A DNA stretch of 64,000 bases, from positions 84,980 to 148,979 of the forward strand of contig QANZ01034347.1 in NCBI GenBank assembly GCA_003254925.1. The letters are read 5' to 3'. This document shows positions 27,239-39,114 of this stretch, piece after piece. A program made the translations under genes and the position numbers. The number at the start of each line of letters is the position of its first letter. The stretch's first letter is position 1. Source of the stretch: Chamaecrista fasciculata (Eukaryota > Streptophyta > Magnoliopsida > Fabales > Fabaceae). The notes beneath the pieces are model-generated. The model searched no databases, was not told where the DNA came from, and saw only the letters and a program-made list of their open reading frames with translations.

Positions 27239-28560
27239 ATGTTTGCTAGCACATTCTCTTCTTCATCAAGATCCATAGCAATCAGAGCTTTTTCCCATTC
27301 TTCCAAAACCCACTTGAAAACTCACTTTCTAATCAAATTTCCCAAAAGCCTGTGTGTGAGAATGGCTTCAGGTGATCAGAAATTCCCCCCACAAAAGCAA
27401 GATACTCAGCCTGGGAAAGAACATACCATGAACCCTGTACCTCAATTCACAAGCCCTGAGTACAAGCCATCAAACAAGCTCCAAGTACTTTATTTTTTTT
27501 CCCTGTCCTTGAATTCACCATTAAAGAAGTCTAATTTCTTAACATTTTTTATTGTGTGTTTTTCAGGGGAAGATAGCACTAATTACAGGTGGTGACTCAG
27601 GGATAGGACGAGCAGTGTGCAACTTGTTTGCATTAGAGGGTGCCACTGTGGCTTTCACGTATGTGAAGGGTCAAGAAGAGAAGGATGCTAAGGACACTCT
27701 TGAAATCATCAAGAAAGCTAAGGTTGGGGATGCAAAGGAGCCAATGGCAATACCAGCTGATTTGGGTTATGATGAGAATTGCAAGAAGGTTATAGATGAG
27801 GTTGTGAATAAATATGGAAGAATTGACATATTGATCAACAATGCTGCTGAGCAGTATGAGAGTGCTTCAGTGGAAGAGATCGATGAGGAAAGGCTTGAAA
27901 GGGTGTTTAGAACTAATATCTTCTCTTATTTCTTCATGACCAGGTTATATGATATAATATATATAGTAATCTTGAGTGGTTTTACTTTCTCTTAAACTTG
28001 AGAATTGGGACTTAGCTTGATGATGATGATGCTTATATTATGTATATATTATAGGCATGCCTTGAAGCACATGAAGGAAGGAAGCAGCATCATCAACACC
28101 ACATCAGTGAATGCATACAAAGGGAATTCTACACTGCTGGATTACACATCTACAAAGGGTGCGATTGTGGCATTTACAAGAGGACTGGCTCTTCAACTTG
28201 CAAGCAAAAATATAAGAGTGAATGGGGTTGCTCCAGGACCTATATGGACTCCATTAATACCAGCATCCTTCAAGGAGGAAGAAACTACAAAGTTTGGTGA
28301 GCAAGTTCCAATGAAGAGAGCTGGGCAGCCAATTGAGGTTGCTCCCTCCTATGTGTTTCTTGCTTGCAACCATTGCTCCTCTTACATTACAGGCCAAGTC
28401 CTCCACCCTAATGGTATATATTCTGCTTTTAAGCATTCATTACAAGTTGCATAATGATTAGTTACTAGTAAACAGTACTTTAATTTGTGCGGGTTTTCTA
28501 ATATACCATATGGTTTTTTTTTTCCACTTTTTTGCAGGTGGAACCGTTGTGAATGGTTGA
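27239..28560 (+). CDS. NADPH-dependent aldehyde reductase-like SDR (glucose and ribitol dehydrogenase homolog)
   Basis: Short-chain dehydrogenase of the seed-abundant glucose/ribitol dehydrogenase group (Arabidopsis At1g54870 and At3g05260 type), which reduces reactive aldehydes or sugars. Four exons: 27239-27484, 27567-27943, 28055-28413, 28538-28560, total 334 residues. Residues 1-41 are Ser/Arg-rich and look like a plastid transit peptide. A second in-frame ATG at 27362 (MASGDQKFPPQKQ) would give a 293-residue cytosolic form. The cofactor loop is TGGDSGIG, followed by LINNAAEQ. The catalytic Ser lies in NTTSVNAY, and YTSTK supplies the Tyr and Lys. The last exon encodes only GTVVNG. An ABRE/RY cluster lies upstream. 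Confidence 0.93.
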
Positions 28561-29284
28561 GAGTTGAGGTGGATAAGTGGTTTTCCCACTTTTTTTGTGG
28601 CAGTCTGCTCTAAATAAAGATGTCTTTTTTGTTTTATGTAACTGGGATCTTCTATACTTGGGATGAAGGAAAAAACGTCTTATGTAATTTTGTGCAATTA
28701 TATACATATATATAAACAAGTGGAATAATATCTGTATGATACTTTTCGCCTCGTTTTGATCCAAAAAAGGAGAACGTTTTACTGCTATGAACATTAGCAT
28801 TATCACTGGTATATATGGTTGACAATCCCAGAATGTTTAATAAGTGGAAAATAATTGATCAGCCATGGAGGATGGGGATGGCGAGAACTACCAAGAAAGT
28901 CTAAAAACACCATGATACAAAAAAGAATAATAGACAATGACAAATACTACGAACTTCAATGACGCCATCGAGTCCAGAAACCTTAACGAAGTGTATGTGA
29001 TGATATTGAGAAACAGCGATTAGCCTCTTATAGATTAGTAACAAAACCACTTGGTAAATACATGTCATAGGAACGCAATTATTCTGTAAACTTCAGATCG
29101 GAATTCCCGTTTGAAATTCTGAACTAATTCAAAAATAGGGACAAATAAAAAAGAAAAAAAGAAGAATAAGATACAAGTAGATGCACAAGATGGTACAGGG
29201 AAGCAAATATATTGATGCTACCATTTCAAGAAGAGATCCATAGGTGATGGAAGCCATGTCACACTCCCTGAAAATAAAAAAGGT
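28561..29284. other. Convergent intergenic region
   Basis: Lies between the dehydrogenase stop and the mevalonate kinase stop on the opposite strand. It holds the two 3'UTRs; no other gene is seen. Confidence 0.6.
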
Positions 29285-32276
29285 TCAGGATGAAACCGCA
29301 AAGCAAATCTCAACACCCTTTCCGCCTATTCCGGCAGTGAAACATTGGAACCCACAAGACTCCAGTTCGGAAATTACCAAGTCAACAACGGTTCCTGATA
29401 GCACTGTGGAGGACTTGTCAAGGAAGAAACTGAGATTTGAGAGCAGAATCATTATCAAGAATTTTAAAAACGCAATTAATTTACGCTGGGCGAAATAATC
29501 AACCAAAAATAACATTGGACATGTCTCATTTATACATGAAACATCAACCAATCATCAAAACCTGGGCCAATCTTACGTTCATGTTTCACTCAAGACACAG
29601 CTAAAAAGTTTGATGCAAGTGCAGCGAAAAAAGAAAGAGGTAAAAAAGCAAAACAGGACAGTAAAATTTTAGAAGTAAAAGACGTTTGAAAGTGTGTGGA
29701 AGGAATGTGGGAGAGCTAAAATGCCGATCATTAAAAAAATTCCTAGACCAGACCTCTTGAGGAAATGGCAGAAAGGTAGGGCTAGGATCTCAAGCTATAG
29801 GGAAGTCTTCACTGTTTAGAAGGTAATCTTATAATCAATTTCTATTTGCTTTTAAGTGTATATTATTTGAATGCAAGCACAAATCATGTATAATTTAAAC
29901 TATGGACAATTAGCCTTATTTAGGATCACTTAAGCTAAGTAAAACATGAAGTTGTTAGTTGCCACACATATTTAGGATCACTTAAGCTAAGCATAAGCAA
30001 CATCATGGGAAACCATAAATCAGATATAGATAATAATATTAAAAATAATAGAAAATAGAGAAAACGGAAAAAGGAGAGAAGATCTTAGAAGCATAAGAAA
30101 AAAAAAAGGTAACAAATGATAAGGATACAGCTAGGCAGCAGTGTGAGAACGCAGCCTCCACCGCCAGCTCCTGTTAATTTGGAAGCTAACTTGTATTTCA
30201 GGGTAGTTCGGAGAACAGTTTCTATTGCGGAGTGACTCACCCCCATACATTGAAGCAAACCTTGATTCATTTCCATAAGTTCTTCTATCTTCCCCTCTTT
30301 CTCAGTAACAGAGAGATCATCTGGCGTGGGTGACTGAATAATTAAAGTCAATTCCTTGCTGATAGAATCAACAGCACTGAACACAAAAGACATTGCATCC
30401 GGGTGCCTCAGTGTCCTCTCCGAAACACCAGCCACCAATGCCTTTGTGTTTCTCCCTACTTTGGTGTTAGTGATGAGCATTTTCAGTGGCATATTTGACT
30501 TCAAATGCGTTAAGTTACCAGACCTGAAGCTGATCATGTTGCCTGATAAGAGAGAATACTAATTTAGAGTCACTTGCAGCAATCAATAACAACAAACTCA
30601 ATAGTCTTGAAAATGAGACAAACACAGGACACCTACTCGAAATGTTGACAAAAATACAGATGCAGTATTTGTGAATTAAACAAATGACAATTGACAATTT
30701 TCAAATTGGTTCTTATTTGAGTAAGAATAATATGCAATCTCCCACCAAACACTAATGTGTAATTTTTAATTTACTTGCACAAGTCAAAAATCTATATTAG
30801 CTGTTGATCTTAAACTCTTCTTTTAGTGCTTAAAAATCTATGATAATTCAAGCAAAGACTGTTGAGTCACCCACTAAAACCCAAATTATATTACACTTCA
30901 ATCAGGCCATGTGAAATTTTTTTGGTCAACGTCATATAAAGGATTCAAAAACTGATCATTTATGATGAGAAAGTGCAGGAAAAGAAGTTCCAAATTCTAA
31001 TCATGAAACTTCAAAATAGAATCTTCTAACATAGCTATGCCTTACCATAAGTGCTCACTGTGTTGTCAATTCCAGATGGCTTCCCATGAATAATCTTCTC
31101 ACCTTCAAAAGCCCATTTGTTTACCAATTTAAGATCCGTCTCCCCATATAATAACCATGCTTGGTCGTTCACATCCAAACTAACAGAATCAGTGCAAGCA
31201 AGCAGAGCAGCTGCTAGTGCTACACAGAATGCTGCTGATGAACCCAAGCCTGAACCAAGAGGTAGTTCAGAAGTGACAATTACTGTGGCAGGCTTAAATC
31301 TACATTAGAGGAGGACAAAATCAGGACAACACAAAGGAAAAAAGAAGAATAGAGGACCTTAGAAGTTAAAGTTGGATTCACACCGTAGAATAGATGTATA
31401 CAGCCAGAGAAAAGCTGAAACTCCAGAAGCAAGTCCAATTTTTGCCTCGGGAATATTTTGTTCTTCAATTAGTGCTGCAATTGATTTGGAAGATTCCATG
31501 GAGCAAGAGACGGGCGTTGAAGAGGGTTGACTTCCTGAATCAGGTAGTGCTTCTGAAATCCTGCTAATTGGCCAGGAAAATTCTAATCCCATGTCCTTGA
31601 GCTGGAGTTTCAACATATCATCATTGTCTGTGATGAAAAACTCAAAGTCAATGAAAATCCAAATTTGGATAGTGTGTTGCAATTCATAGAATTGGTTAGC
31701 AGATAAAAAGGTGTAGTTTCTTTAAAATTTGAGCATGTAATGTTAGCGTTTCAGTACTGAATAAATAAAAGCATTGCAATAGAAATATCATATTGAATGC
31801 TTAAATTGCATGGCATCTACCTAAATTCACCTTGCAGAGATTCTTCTTTTAATCATTAAATCATGTGGCATCAAAATCATTCCTTTAAAATAAAAAAAGT
31901 GGTATGTTTTCCCCAGTCCTTTCTATCTATATTCTTTACCAATCGCTGTGTACCCTCAAATTCATAACAATAACTAAATTGAATGATATCTCGCAAATAA
32001 CATTTCAGGAAAATTTAATTGAATACAAAACTAGGCTACAAGGAAAATATCAAACGGCGAACAATCTCACTCAACAAAATGGAATCCTTCTCCGAAATTC
32101 AAACACATTTACAGTAAGGCGAAAGGGAAAAGCAAGAAAGTACCGGAAGGAGTGGGAAAGCGGAGAGACACATAAGTGTACAAATCAATGGAAGCGGCAA
32201 CGGCGGTGGATCCATGAACCACAGCGTGTTCGCCGGAGAGTATAATTTTTCCCGGAGCTCTGGCTTTAACCTCCAT
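29285..32276 (-). CDS. MVK: Mevalonate kinase
   Basis: Phosphorylates mevalonate with ATP in the cytosolic mevalonate (isoprenoid) pathway; GHMP kinase. Five exons give 387 residues, close to the 378 of Arabidopsis: 32276-32144, 31627-31384, 31299-31046, 30542-30129, 29403-29285. [20 protein letters not shown] opens the protein. [11 protein letters not shown] is the ATP-binding loop, [10 protein letters not shown] carries the catalytic Asp, and [15 protein letters not shown] is GHMP motif 3. The last exon lies about 725 bp downstream of exon 4. Its acceptor must be CCACAG at 29404-29409: the nearer TATCAG acceptor would create an in-frame TGA. The product is then ...LLPSLLSGTVVD... The C-terminus is FAVSS. 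The last junction is the least certain. Confidence 0.95.
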
Positions 32277-32807
32277 ATTCTGATATTCTCTCTGATCTAC
32301 TCACACTCGATCACTCCTTCACTAAATCCTTCTTCTTCATAACGACGACAGGTTAAGAATTAAGAAGATGGATCATGGCTTGGAATTCCGAGTTTCAAAC
32401 ACATTCTCATTTTTATAAAATTTGGGATTCCTGATTTTCTCTTCGTTCAAGGAATGGCCCCAAATCCCACGCGACTTGTTAAGAGCGTGGAACAATGTTT
32501 GACATTGACGACAAAATCCTACGGTGCCGTTTGGTGCGTATTGGTTTGCGTTTTACGCTTCCTCTTATTGGGCTTGTACAGCTCAACGGCCCAAAATCAC
32601 GTGGGCTGAGACGATACGCACGCGCAACGCGTGCATGATTATTTTTCTCACTGCCTTATCAACCATATCGTTGACTACGTTTTTTATTGTACTTATAGGC
32701 CCACCTCGTGATTTTGCAGGGCCATCTTATTTTAAGAAAGTTCTGCTTGGTTTCATAATTTTTGGTAAGTTTCTAATTTGATCTTATATTTGATCTTATT
32801 TTTTTTT
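32277..32807. other. Intergenic, mevalonate kinase promoter side
   Basis: Contains the mevalonate kinase 5' region. No other gene is supported; the open frame here on the plus strand has no family resemblance. Confidence 0.5.
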
Positions 32808-33237
32808 GGGTAAATTACACTTTGGTACCCTGTGGTTTGACCCTATTTCATTTTGGTACCCTGTGGTTTGAAACTTGACACTTTGGTACCCTATGGTATT
32901 CTCCTTTAATACTTTGGTACCCTTTTGAGCTATTTTGTAATTTTAACCATAATGAATTTTGCAAAAATTACATATTGACCCCTAAATTTTTTTAAAGTTT
33001 TCATTTTAGTCCTTAGATAATATGTATCTAGGGACCTATTTGTAATTTTTTAAAAACATTTTGGGGTCAATATGTAATTTTTGCAAAATTTATCATGGTT
33101 AAAATTACAAAATAACTCCAAAGGGTACCAAAGTATTAATGGAGAATACCACAGGGTACCAAAGTGTCAAGTTTCAAACCACAGGGTACCAAAGTGAAAT
33201 AGGGTCAAACCACAGGGTACCAAAGTGTAATTTACCC
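32808..33237. mobile_element. 430-bp hairpin MITE, MULE-like, family copy 1
   Basis: Starts GGGTAAATTACACTTTGGTA and ends with its inverse. It is built of CACTTTGGTACC and CTGTGGTTTGA repeats in mirror arrangement, so the whole element can fold back on itself. Same length and structure as 46899-47328. T and A runs flank it, so a target duplication cannot be read. Confidence 0.85.
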
Positions 33238-33248
33238 AAAAAAAAATA

Positions 33249-33663
33249 NNNNNNNNNNNNNNNNNNNNNNNNNNNNNNNNNNNNNNNNNNNNNNNNNNNN
33301 NNNNNNNNNNNNNNNNNNNNNNNNNNNNNNNNNNNNNNNNNNNNNNNNNNNNNNNNNNNNNNNNNNNNNNNNNNNNNNNNNNNNNNNNNNNNNNNNNNNN
33401 NNNNNNNNNNNNNNNNNNNNNNNNNNNNNNNNNNNNNNNNNNNNNNNNNNNNNNNNNNNNNNNNNNNNNNNNNNNNNNNNNNNNNNNNNNNNNNNNNNNN
33501 NNNNNNNNNNNNNNNNNNNNNNNNNNNNNNNNNNNNNNNNNNNNNNNNNNNNNNNNNNNNNNNNNNNNNNNNNNNNNNNNNNNNNNNNNNNNNNNNNNNN
33601 NNNNNNNNNNNNNNNNNNNNNNNNNNNNNNNNNNNNNNNNNNNNNNNNNNNNNNNNNNNNNNN
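33249..33663. other. Assembly gap
   Basis: A run of 415 unknown bases between two related fold-back elements, probably unresolved because of them. Confidence 0.99.
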
Positions 33664-33876
33664 AATAGTTAGGGTCTTAAAATAGTATTTTAACTAAAGA
33701 CCCTGAGATTGTTAGGCAAATTATCACGTGCACCGTTAGTTTTTTTACGGTCAAAACCACCTAGACCCTATTTTGCAAACAGAGTTAACCTCAGGCCCCA
33801 ATTTGAAACTTTTCAAACCACATGTACCCTATCTGAAATAGGGCCAAACCACAGGACCCTATTTTGTAATTTACCC
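33664..33876. mobile_element. Right part of another fold-back element
   Basis: Ends AATTTACCC like the 430-bp family. The interior differs: reverse-complemented it contains GGGCCAAACC-type and AGGGTAC words plus a TTTTTACGGTCAAAACC block. The left part falls in the gap. Confidence 0.6.
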
Positions 33877-34680
33877 AATTTTATATGGTTAGTTTAGACA
33901 ACTTATTTTTCAATTGTTAGATTTAATTATTTCAATCTTAAAATTTGTGTAATGTTTTCATAAATTTATAAAACATAAATCTTAAGATTAAAAAAGTAAG
34001 ATCTAACTATTAAGAGATGAATAGTTAAAGTTATCTATTCTTCAAAGTGTCACTTTAATTTAATCCGTTATAATAATTTTAACGTGATAAAGTCGTTATT
34101 GAATGATTATCAATGATCACGTGAAAACTATTGATGATTATACAAAAATATTTATTCTTTAATTTATTATGTTCATAAATTTAAATTATTCAAAATATCA
34201 ATTTTTTATCTATGAAAGATATATCTTGTGTCAAAGTACTATTTTAAATTTAGTATTTTTCTGATAAAATATTTTGTAAAAAGAAAAAAACAACACTCAA
34301 ACTTCCAAGTATGGTCTATTTTGACAATCAATCATATCGAAAAGCACAAAAAAGAGAAAAAAATAGCTGGTGTTTAATAAATAATAAAATAACACTCAAA
34401 CAACAAATTGTACTAGATTCAAAGTAAATCTTAAAGTTATTCTCACTAATTTAATAAATAATAAAATAGCTGATGTAATAAAAAAAATACAACGCTAATA
34501 TGATGTTTAATTCCCGCCCCTACAAAATAGGTAAATTATACTATGCACCCGTCCAATTTTCAAACTCATAGAGGCCATCCAGGGTCCATCGAATAGTTTT
34601 GGCCAAAAGATATATATATTTTGTAAGGCTATGATGGTTTATGGTTGAGTTTGAGAAATCGGAATTACGTATCATCATCT
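33877..34680. other. Intergenic, very AT-rich
   Basis: No gene, RNA or clear element is recognised. It includes the 3' flank of the B3-type gene. Confidence 0.6.
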
Positions 34681-35199
34681 TCAAACCCTGAAGCTATCAA
34701 TATGCAACAATGGCGAATACAGAATAGAAAATTCCAAGTCGTTGGAGTTTCCCGAAACTCGGAGTCCAATTTCTTGATCGCGTCGTAGATCTCTTCTTTT
34801 CACAACGTATCTAAAAGGCTCAATTGAATAAACGAACTCTTTTCTCGCCTTCTCCAAATCGTAACACGGAGGAGACTCCCTCATTGATGCTTTCTTTTCA
34901 CCTACACAGGGCATAGGATCGAACCAGAACGATTCTTTCTTCGCCATTTTCGCCTTGTAAGTTTCACATGTATCCACATCGTAAATCGATATGTTCACAG
35001 GAGCCCACGCCTCTATCGCTTTACGGTTTCCCTCACTCATGTGACCTAAAATCCATTCTTCAAATTCCTTCGACGGTGAAATCTTCAGACTATCCCAACG
35101 TATATGATCGGCACTAAGTTTGATCCTAAATGGCCATGGATCTCTCAATTTCGGACTTGCTGTTTTCTCGCCGCTTTCTGCTTCCTCTCTCTTCAACAT
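34681..35199 (-). CDS. B3-domain protein of the DUF313-like subgroup
   Basis: Intronless 172-residue protein, probably a nuclear DNA-binding protein of the plant REM/B3 superfamily. The single domain starts at DPWPFRIKLSADHI, continues with FEEWILGHM and VNISIYDVDTCETY, and ends with FRYVVKRRDLRRDQEIGLRV and LEFSIL. The pattern of DPW, the WIL helix, the DVDT strand and the final RR-L-DEIGL-like turn matches the Arabidopsis At2g31720/At2g33720 type of B3 proteins as I remember them. The start chosen is the first ATG after an in-frame stop (MLKREEAESG). Similarity is moderate, so the assignment is probable rather than certain. Confidence 0.7.
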   Translation of the reverse strand: MLKREEAESGEKTASPKLRDPWPFRIKLSADHIRWDSLKISPSKEFEEWILGHMSEGNRKAIEAWAPVNISIYDVDTCETYKAKMAKKESFWFDPMPCVGEKKASMRESPPCYDLEKARKEFVYSIEPFRYVVKRRDLRRDQEIGLRVSGNSNDLEFSILYSPLLHIDSFRV

Positions 35200-36412
35200 T
35201 TTCTTCACCAGGTATTGAATTGAGATGCTATGTTATGACGAACAGAAATACTACTCCAATCTCTCTGTTTTATTCTAGAGTTTCTTCTCTATTTGGACAT
35301 ATTGATTTGTGTATATAACCTACCTATGCATGGAATTCCTCAAGCACCCTATTCACCTTTATTTCTTACCTTTTGGAATTTTCTATTCATTTTTGTGCAG
35401 TTATGGTACTATCTTAACAAAAAACTTGCGTGTTTCTCATTCTTTGATTCCCGCACTATAGTGTGCTTATCTGTCTATATTAATAACGTAAGTAAATATA
35501 TTGATATACTAACAGCGTGATTACAGAAATGCACAAGTAATAAACTCCCCTGATTTGCCTGCGGTTTTAACTTTCGAAGCTGTATATCAATGTGATTAAT
35601 CCAATATATATAAATCTATGGGTAATTATATAGATCTAGCCAAGAATTTTAATCATATTTTGTCAGTCAAAAACTTCCAACAGACCAGAGTTACGCTATG
35701 GACTACCTTGAGTTCATAAACCTCTATAGTATCTGAGTTGTGATGCATTCTCATTTGTTGGTTTCCGTCTGTAATGCATTTTCTGTTTCTATTTTCATCA
35801 GATTCTTTTTTATTTTCTCTATTTAAAGCATTGATCACACAAAATATGGTGTCCATAAGCCAGTTGTCAGTTGTGGAGAAACAAAATAGTTAGAATTTTG
35901 GCATCACTCACCCCTTTACAACCCTCGGTCCATCTGTGGCAACATAGCCAATATGCTATTATCATAAATTACCGTATCTGACCAGTCAACAATTTAAAAG
36001 CATGACAATTGCCAGCTGAAATTACCAAAACAATCTTACCATTTTGATCCTCATTTAGATGACCATATCTCACCAGTCAAGACCAATGAATGGGATACTA
36101 CAGAAACTTACAAAGAAAAAAAGGAAGTGAGTTAGACAAAAAGAGAAGATAAACTTAGACAAAAAAAGAAGTAACTTGGACAAAAAGAAAGAAAGTGACT
36201 TAGACAAATCTTTTTTGTCGATAACCTCAGACCAATCAATCGAATATTAATTAATATGTAATTGATCGAAGACTACTTGAAAACGGTTATTCTGCTTACA
36301 AATTAAATGTTCTAAATGTTCCTGGAAATTCTTGAGGTAAATGTTACTATCAAATGTCACAATAGTCACAACTATTGACTTTCTCACAAAAACAAGAATT
36401 GCAAACTTCGAT
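35200..36412. other. Intergenic between B3 gene and NPH3 gene
   Basis: No gene is recognised. A minisatellite lies at 36112-36208. Confidence 0.6.
36112..36208. repeat. Four-copy imperfect minisatellite
   Basis: About four copies of a purine-rich unit built around CTTAGACAAAAAGAAG, each roughly 22-28 bp. Confidence 0.75.
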
Positions 36413-39114
36413 TCAGCCAGCAAATCTCTTGAGTTGCTTTTGAATCTTCATTTTGCACATATGCAAATCCTTGAGCTGTGACTTCACCTTTTCAACGTCT
36501 TTCATCATGATTTGTATCTCTTGGGCATTCATTCGTCCTTTCTCTGGATCTTTGCTTACTCTGATGATGGCCTGAGTATTTGTTCTGCGGTAATTGGATC
36601 CATTACTTGTCATTGACCTTGTCATGCTCACTTGTTCCAGAAGAACAAATTTGGTTGTCAATTTTAAGGGAAGCCTCTCATTCTTCATCACATGCTGTCG
36701 TCCTTCTTGTGATAATCTATGGTATTCCAGCTCTCTACACACACTTGTTCGTTCTTCCTCTGTCAAATTTGGATGTGCCTGCATATTTTTGTCAACTCTC
36801 CATCAGTTTACAAATATCCACATAAATTGATCATGAGCCGTCAAAACGAGTTAAACCCAGTGGGTTGGCTCGTTTAGCTCGCCAATTTGGCGAGCTGGAT
36901 TGGGAAATTTTGCCTCACCAAAAATTATAATTCGAGTGGGTTGGCTCACTTAACTCGCGGCTTGTGGTAGGCTGGCTCGAGTGAGTTGGTGAGTTGGTGA
37001 GCCAACCCACCTTATTTAAAAAAGGAAAAAAAATATAAAAAATTTAAAATTTGATATCCAAAAACTAAAATATCCAAGTCACAAAATGCAATTTATTGTT
37101 GAATTTAAGTTTCTTATGTATGAAAAATATTTTTAATTTAAAAAAAATAAGAAAAAAAATGGAAAAAAAAATCTGGTTGGTGGGTTAAGTAAGCCAACCC
37201 GGCTCACCAAGTTGGTGAGCTGGGTTGGCAAAACCTGACTCGCTTGGAATTTCTGGCTCGCATGAGTTGTGGCTCGTGGCGAGCCAGCTCGAGTGAGCCA
37301 GGTTGGCTCACTTTGACACCTCTAACCATGAGCCTGTAAAATGAAAATTTAGCGAGTGTTAATTTATACCTTAAGGAACATGTCAATGGCTCTATAGAGG
37401 TTGTCATCACAGTATCGAGCATTTTGAGGCAAGGCTTCAACAAGCAACCGAAAGTTTTCTACTGTGAGATTCTCATCCCTTGCAATTTGTGTGAGATAGC
37501 CATCTACCAGCCTCCCAACAGCATGGATTTTTGCTGCAGGATTAGTTAACATGGAAGAAACATAAAATTGTAATACCTTAAGTACAACAGTTACATCATA
37601 AATTGAATCATTGTCTCCTTGATTCTTAACCAAGAGATCTTGAACACGACATTGCTCCAACATGAAAGCTATTCTTCGTTCCAATACAGACAATAACTCT
37701 GGGTTTATTTTCAACATCACCCCTGCCTTAAGTAGGTGAAGCAAAAAATTGCAAGGGACTGAGTTTTCTTCTGTAGGAAGTATTCTAATCAAGCATTCAG
37801 TTGTAACTCTATGCAACTGGTGAGTTATGAGTTTGGGAGTGACCTTGTCTAATCCCAAAGAGACTTGGGAAAACCATTTTGTGGTCCAATTTGCTATGCA
37901 TGATCCTACCAAATCCGATTTCATTCCCCTTCTTTTAAGAGATTGAATCACCTCAATAAAGTGATCTATTCGAAGTAGTGATACATCTTCAAACCACCAA
38001 GTGTCAACTCTGTTTTCGTTTTGTGAGTTATTTGCTGCATATTCATCATCAAAACTGAATGCTTTTGGGTTTGTGCAGGCTTTCCAAGCTATTGCTTCTG
38101 AGCAACGCTTCACAAGCTGCAAGTCTTTGGCCCAAGAGGAAATGGGTTCACTGCATTTAAGAATACGAAAAGTGTCTTTCCATGAAGATAACATCAGAAA
38201 GCTCAGAAAAGATTCTGTCTTGGAAATGAGATTTCCTTGTTCAAGGTCATCACTCATTTCCAAGAAGTGTGCAGCACAATAGAGTGGAGCCACGTTGGTT
38301 GCTGTTATTTCGATTTTCCATCCATAGCAGAATTTCACTACTAAATCAAAAGTGTTTGTACCACCTGGAAGATTTTCTATTTCGATACTGAGGATCTCAT
38401 CGGCAGTGGCACTCCCTCTTTTGCTTCTCTTCTCAAAGACAAGCCTATTCAAATATTCACTTCTCGAGACCATAGGCAGCTGGAAATCAACAAAACAATA
38501 TGCAGTTAAATTAAGACCAAACAATTTATCTACTTGTGATGTTGACAGATCCAAGGAGTTGATTCAAGTCATTTTTCACAGGATCAAACCGAAATATAAC
38601 TTTGGATCTGTTAATTAAATGAAGGATGCTATAATTTTCTTGAGAAATCACCTTGTGCAAGTGAAAGCTGGAATCTCCTACTTGAATGATCAAATCACTA
38701 GGTGAATTCGCCCGAGCGATCCTGCATCAAGTAATCGAGACACTCAGAAATGTAATCTAGAATCCTTATAGGCTATATGCATGAGAAGAAAAAAGGGCAA
38801 TAAAAGTTTAAAGTTTGGTGGGAATTAAGTGATTACCAGTTCTGGTTTCTTCGTTCAAAGGAATCAGCAACCATAGGAACATTAGCTGGTAAAATCACAC
38901 ATTGGTTGCGTTTCCCACCAGATACTATCCCACCTGTGTGATTTTCTCTGTCAAAACTTCTTCTTCCCATGGTGACCTTATCTTGCACTGAAACCTGAAA
39001 TCTTTGCTTCATCTTAGGCAGAAGAGCAAGAGCTTCCGTGTATATTTTGTATTTGTAGAAGCACAGATAAGAATGTAAATGTTCAAGGTGGTATACTTGA
39101 TATAATATACTCAT
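36413..39114 (-). CDS. NPH3/RPT2-family BTB protein
   Basis: Plant-specific NPH3 family, putative CUL3 ubiquitin-ligase adaptors in phototropin and auxin-transport signalling. Four exons: 39114-38837, 38721-38652, 38479-37370, 36778-36413, total 607 residues. The BTB domain starts at [18 protein letters not shown] and includes [14 protein letters not shown] and [16 protein letters not shown]. The NPH3 domain follows ([20 protein letters not shown] to [20 protein letters not shown], then [17 protein letters not shown]). The C-terminus is a charged coiled coil ([19 protein letters not shown]). The first ATG gives an unusual N-terminal extension; an in-frame ATG at 39012 (MKQRFQVSV) would give 573 residues and looks more family-like. 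Intron 3 contains a hAT-like element. Confidence 0.92.
36840..37326. mobile_element. hAT-like element in NPH3 intron 3
   Basis: A 487-bp element. The left end is GTCAAAACGAG. The right end, reverse-complemented, is GTTAGAGGTGTCAAAGTGAG. Perfect 8-bp flanking repeats CATGAGCC lie at 36832-36839 and 37327-37334. The interior has GGCTCGCCAA- and GTGGGTTGGCTC-type words on both sides of an AT-rich core. A second copy in reverse orientation lies at 40121-40586. Confidence 0.8.

Noticed and set aside
29244..29498. Plus-strand frame of 84 codons
   Set aside because: It is antisense to the last exon of mevalonate kinase, which explains its openness.
32524..32781. Plus-strand frame of 85 codons upstream of mevalonate kinase
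   Set aside because: Low-confidence hydrophobic translation with no family match; lies in the promoter region.
33139..33672. Open frame running through the assembly gap
   Set aside because: Most of it is unknown bases; the rest is transposon sequence.
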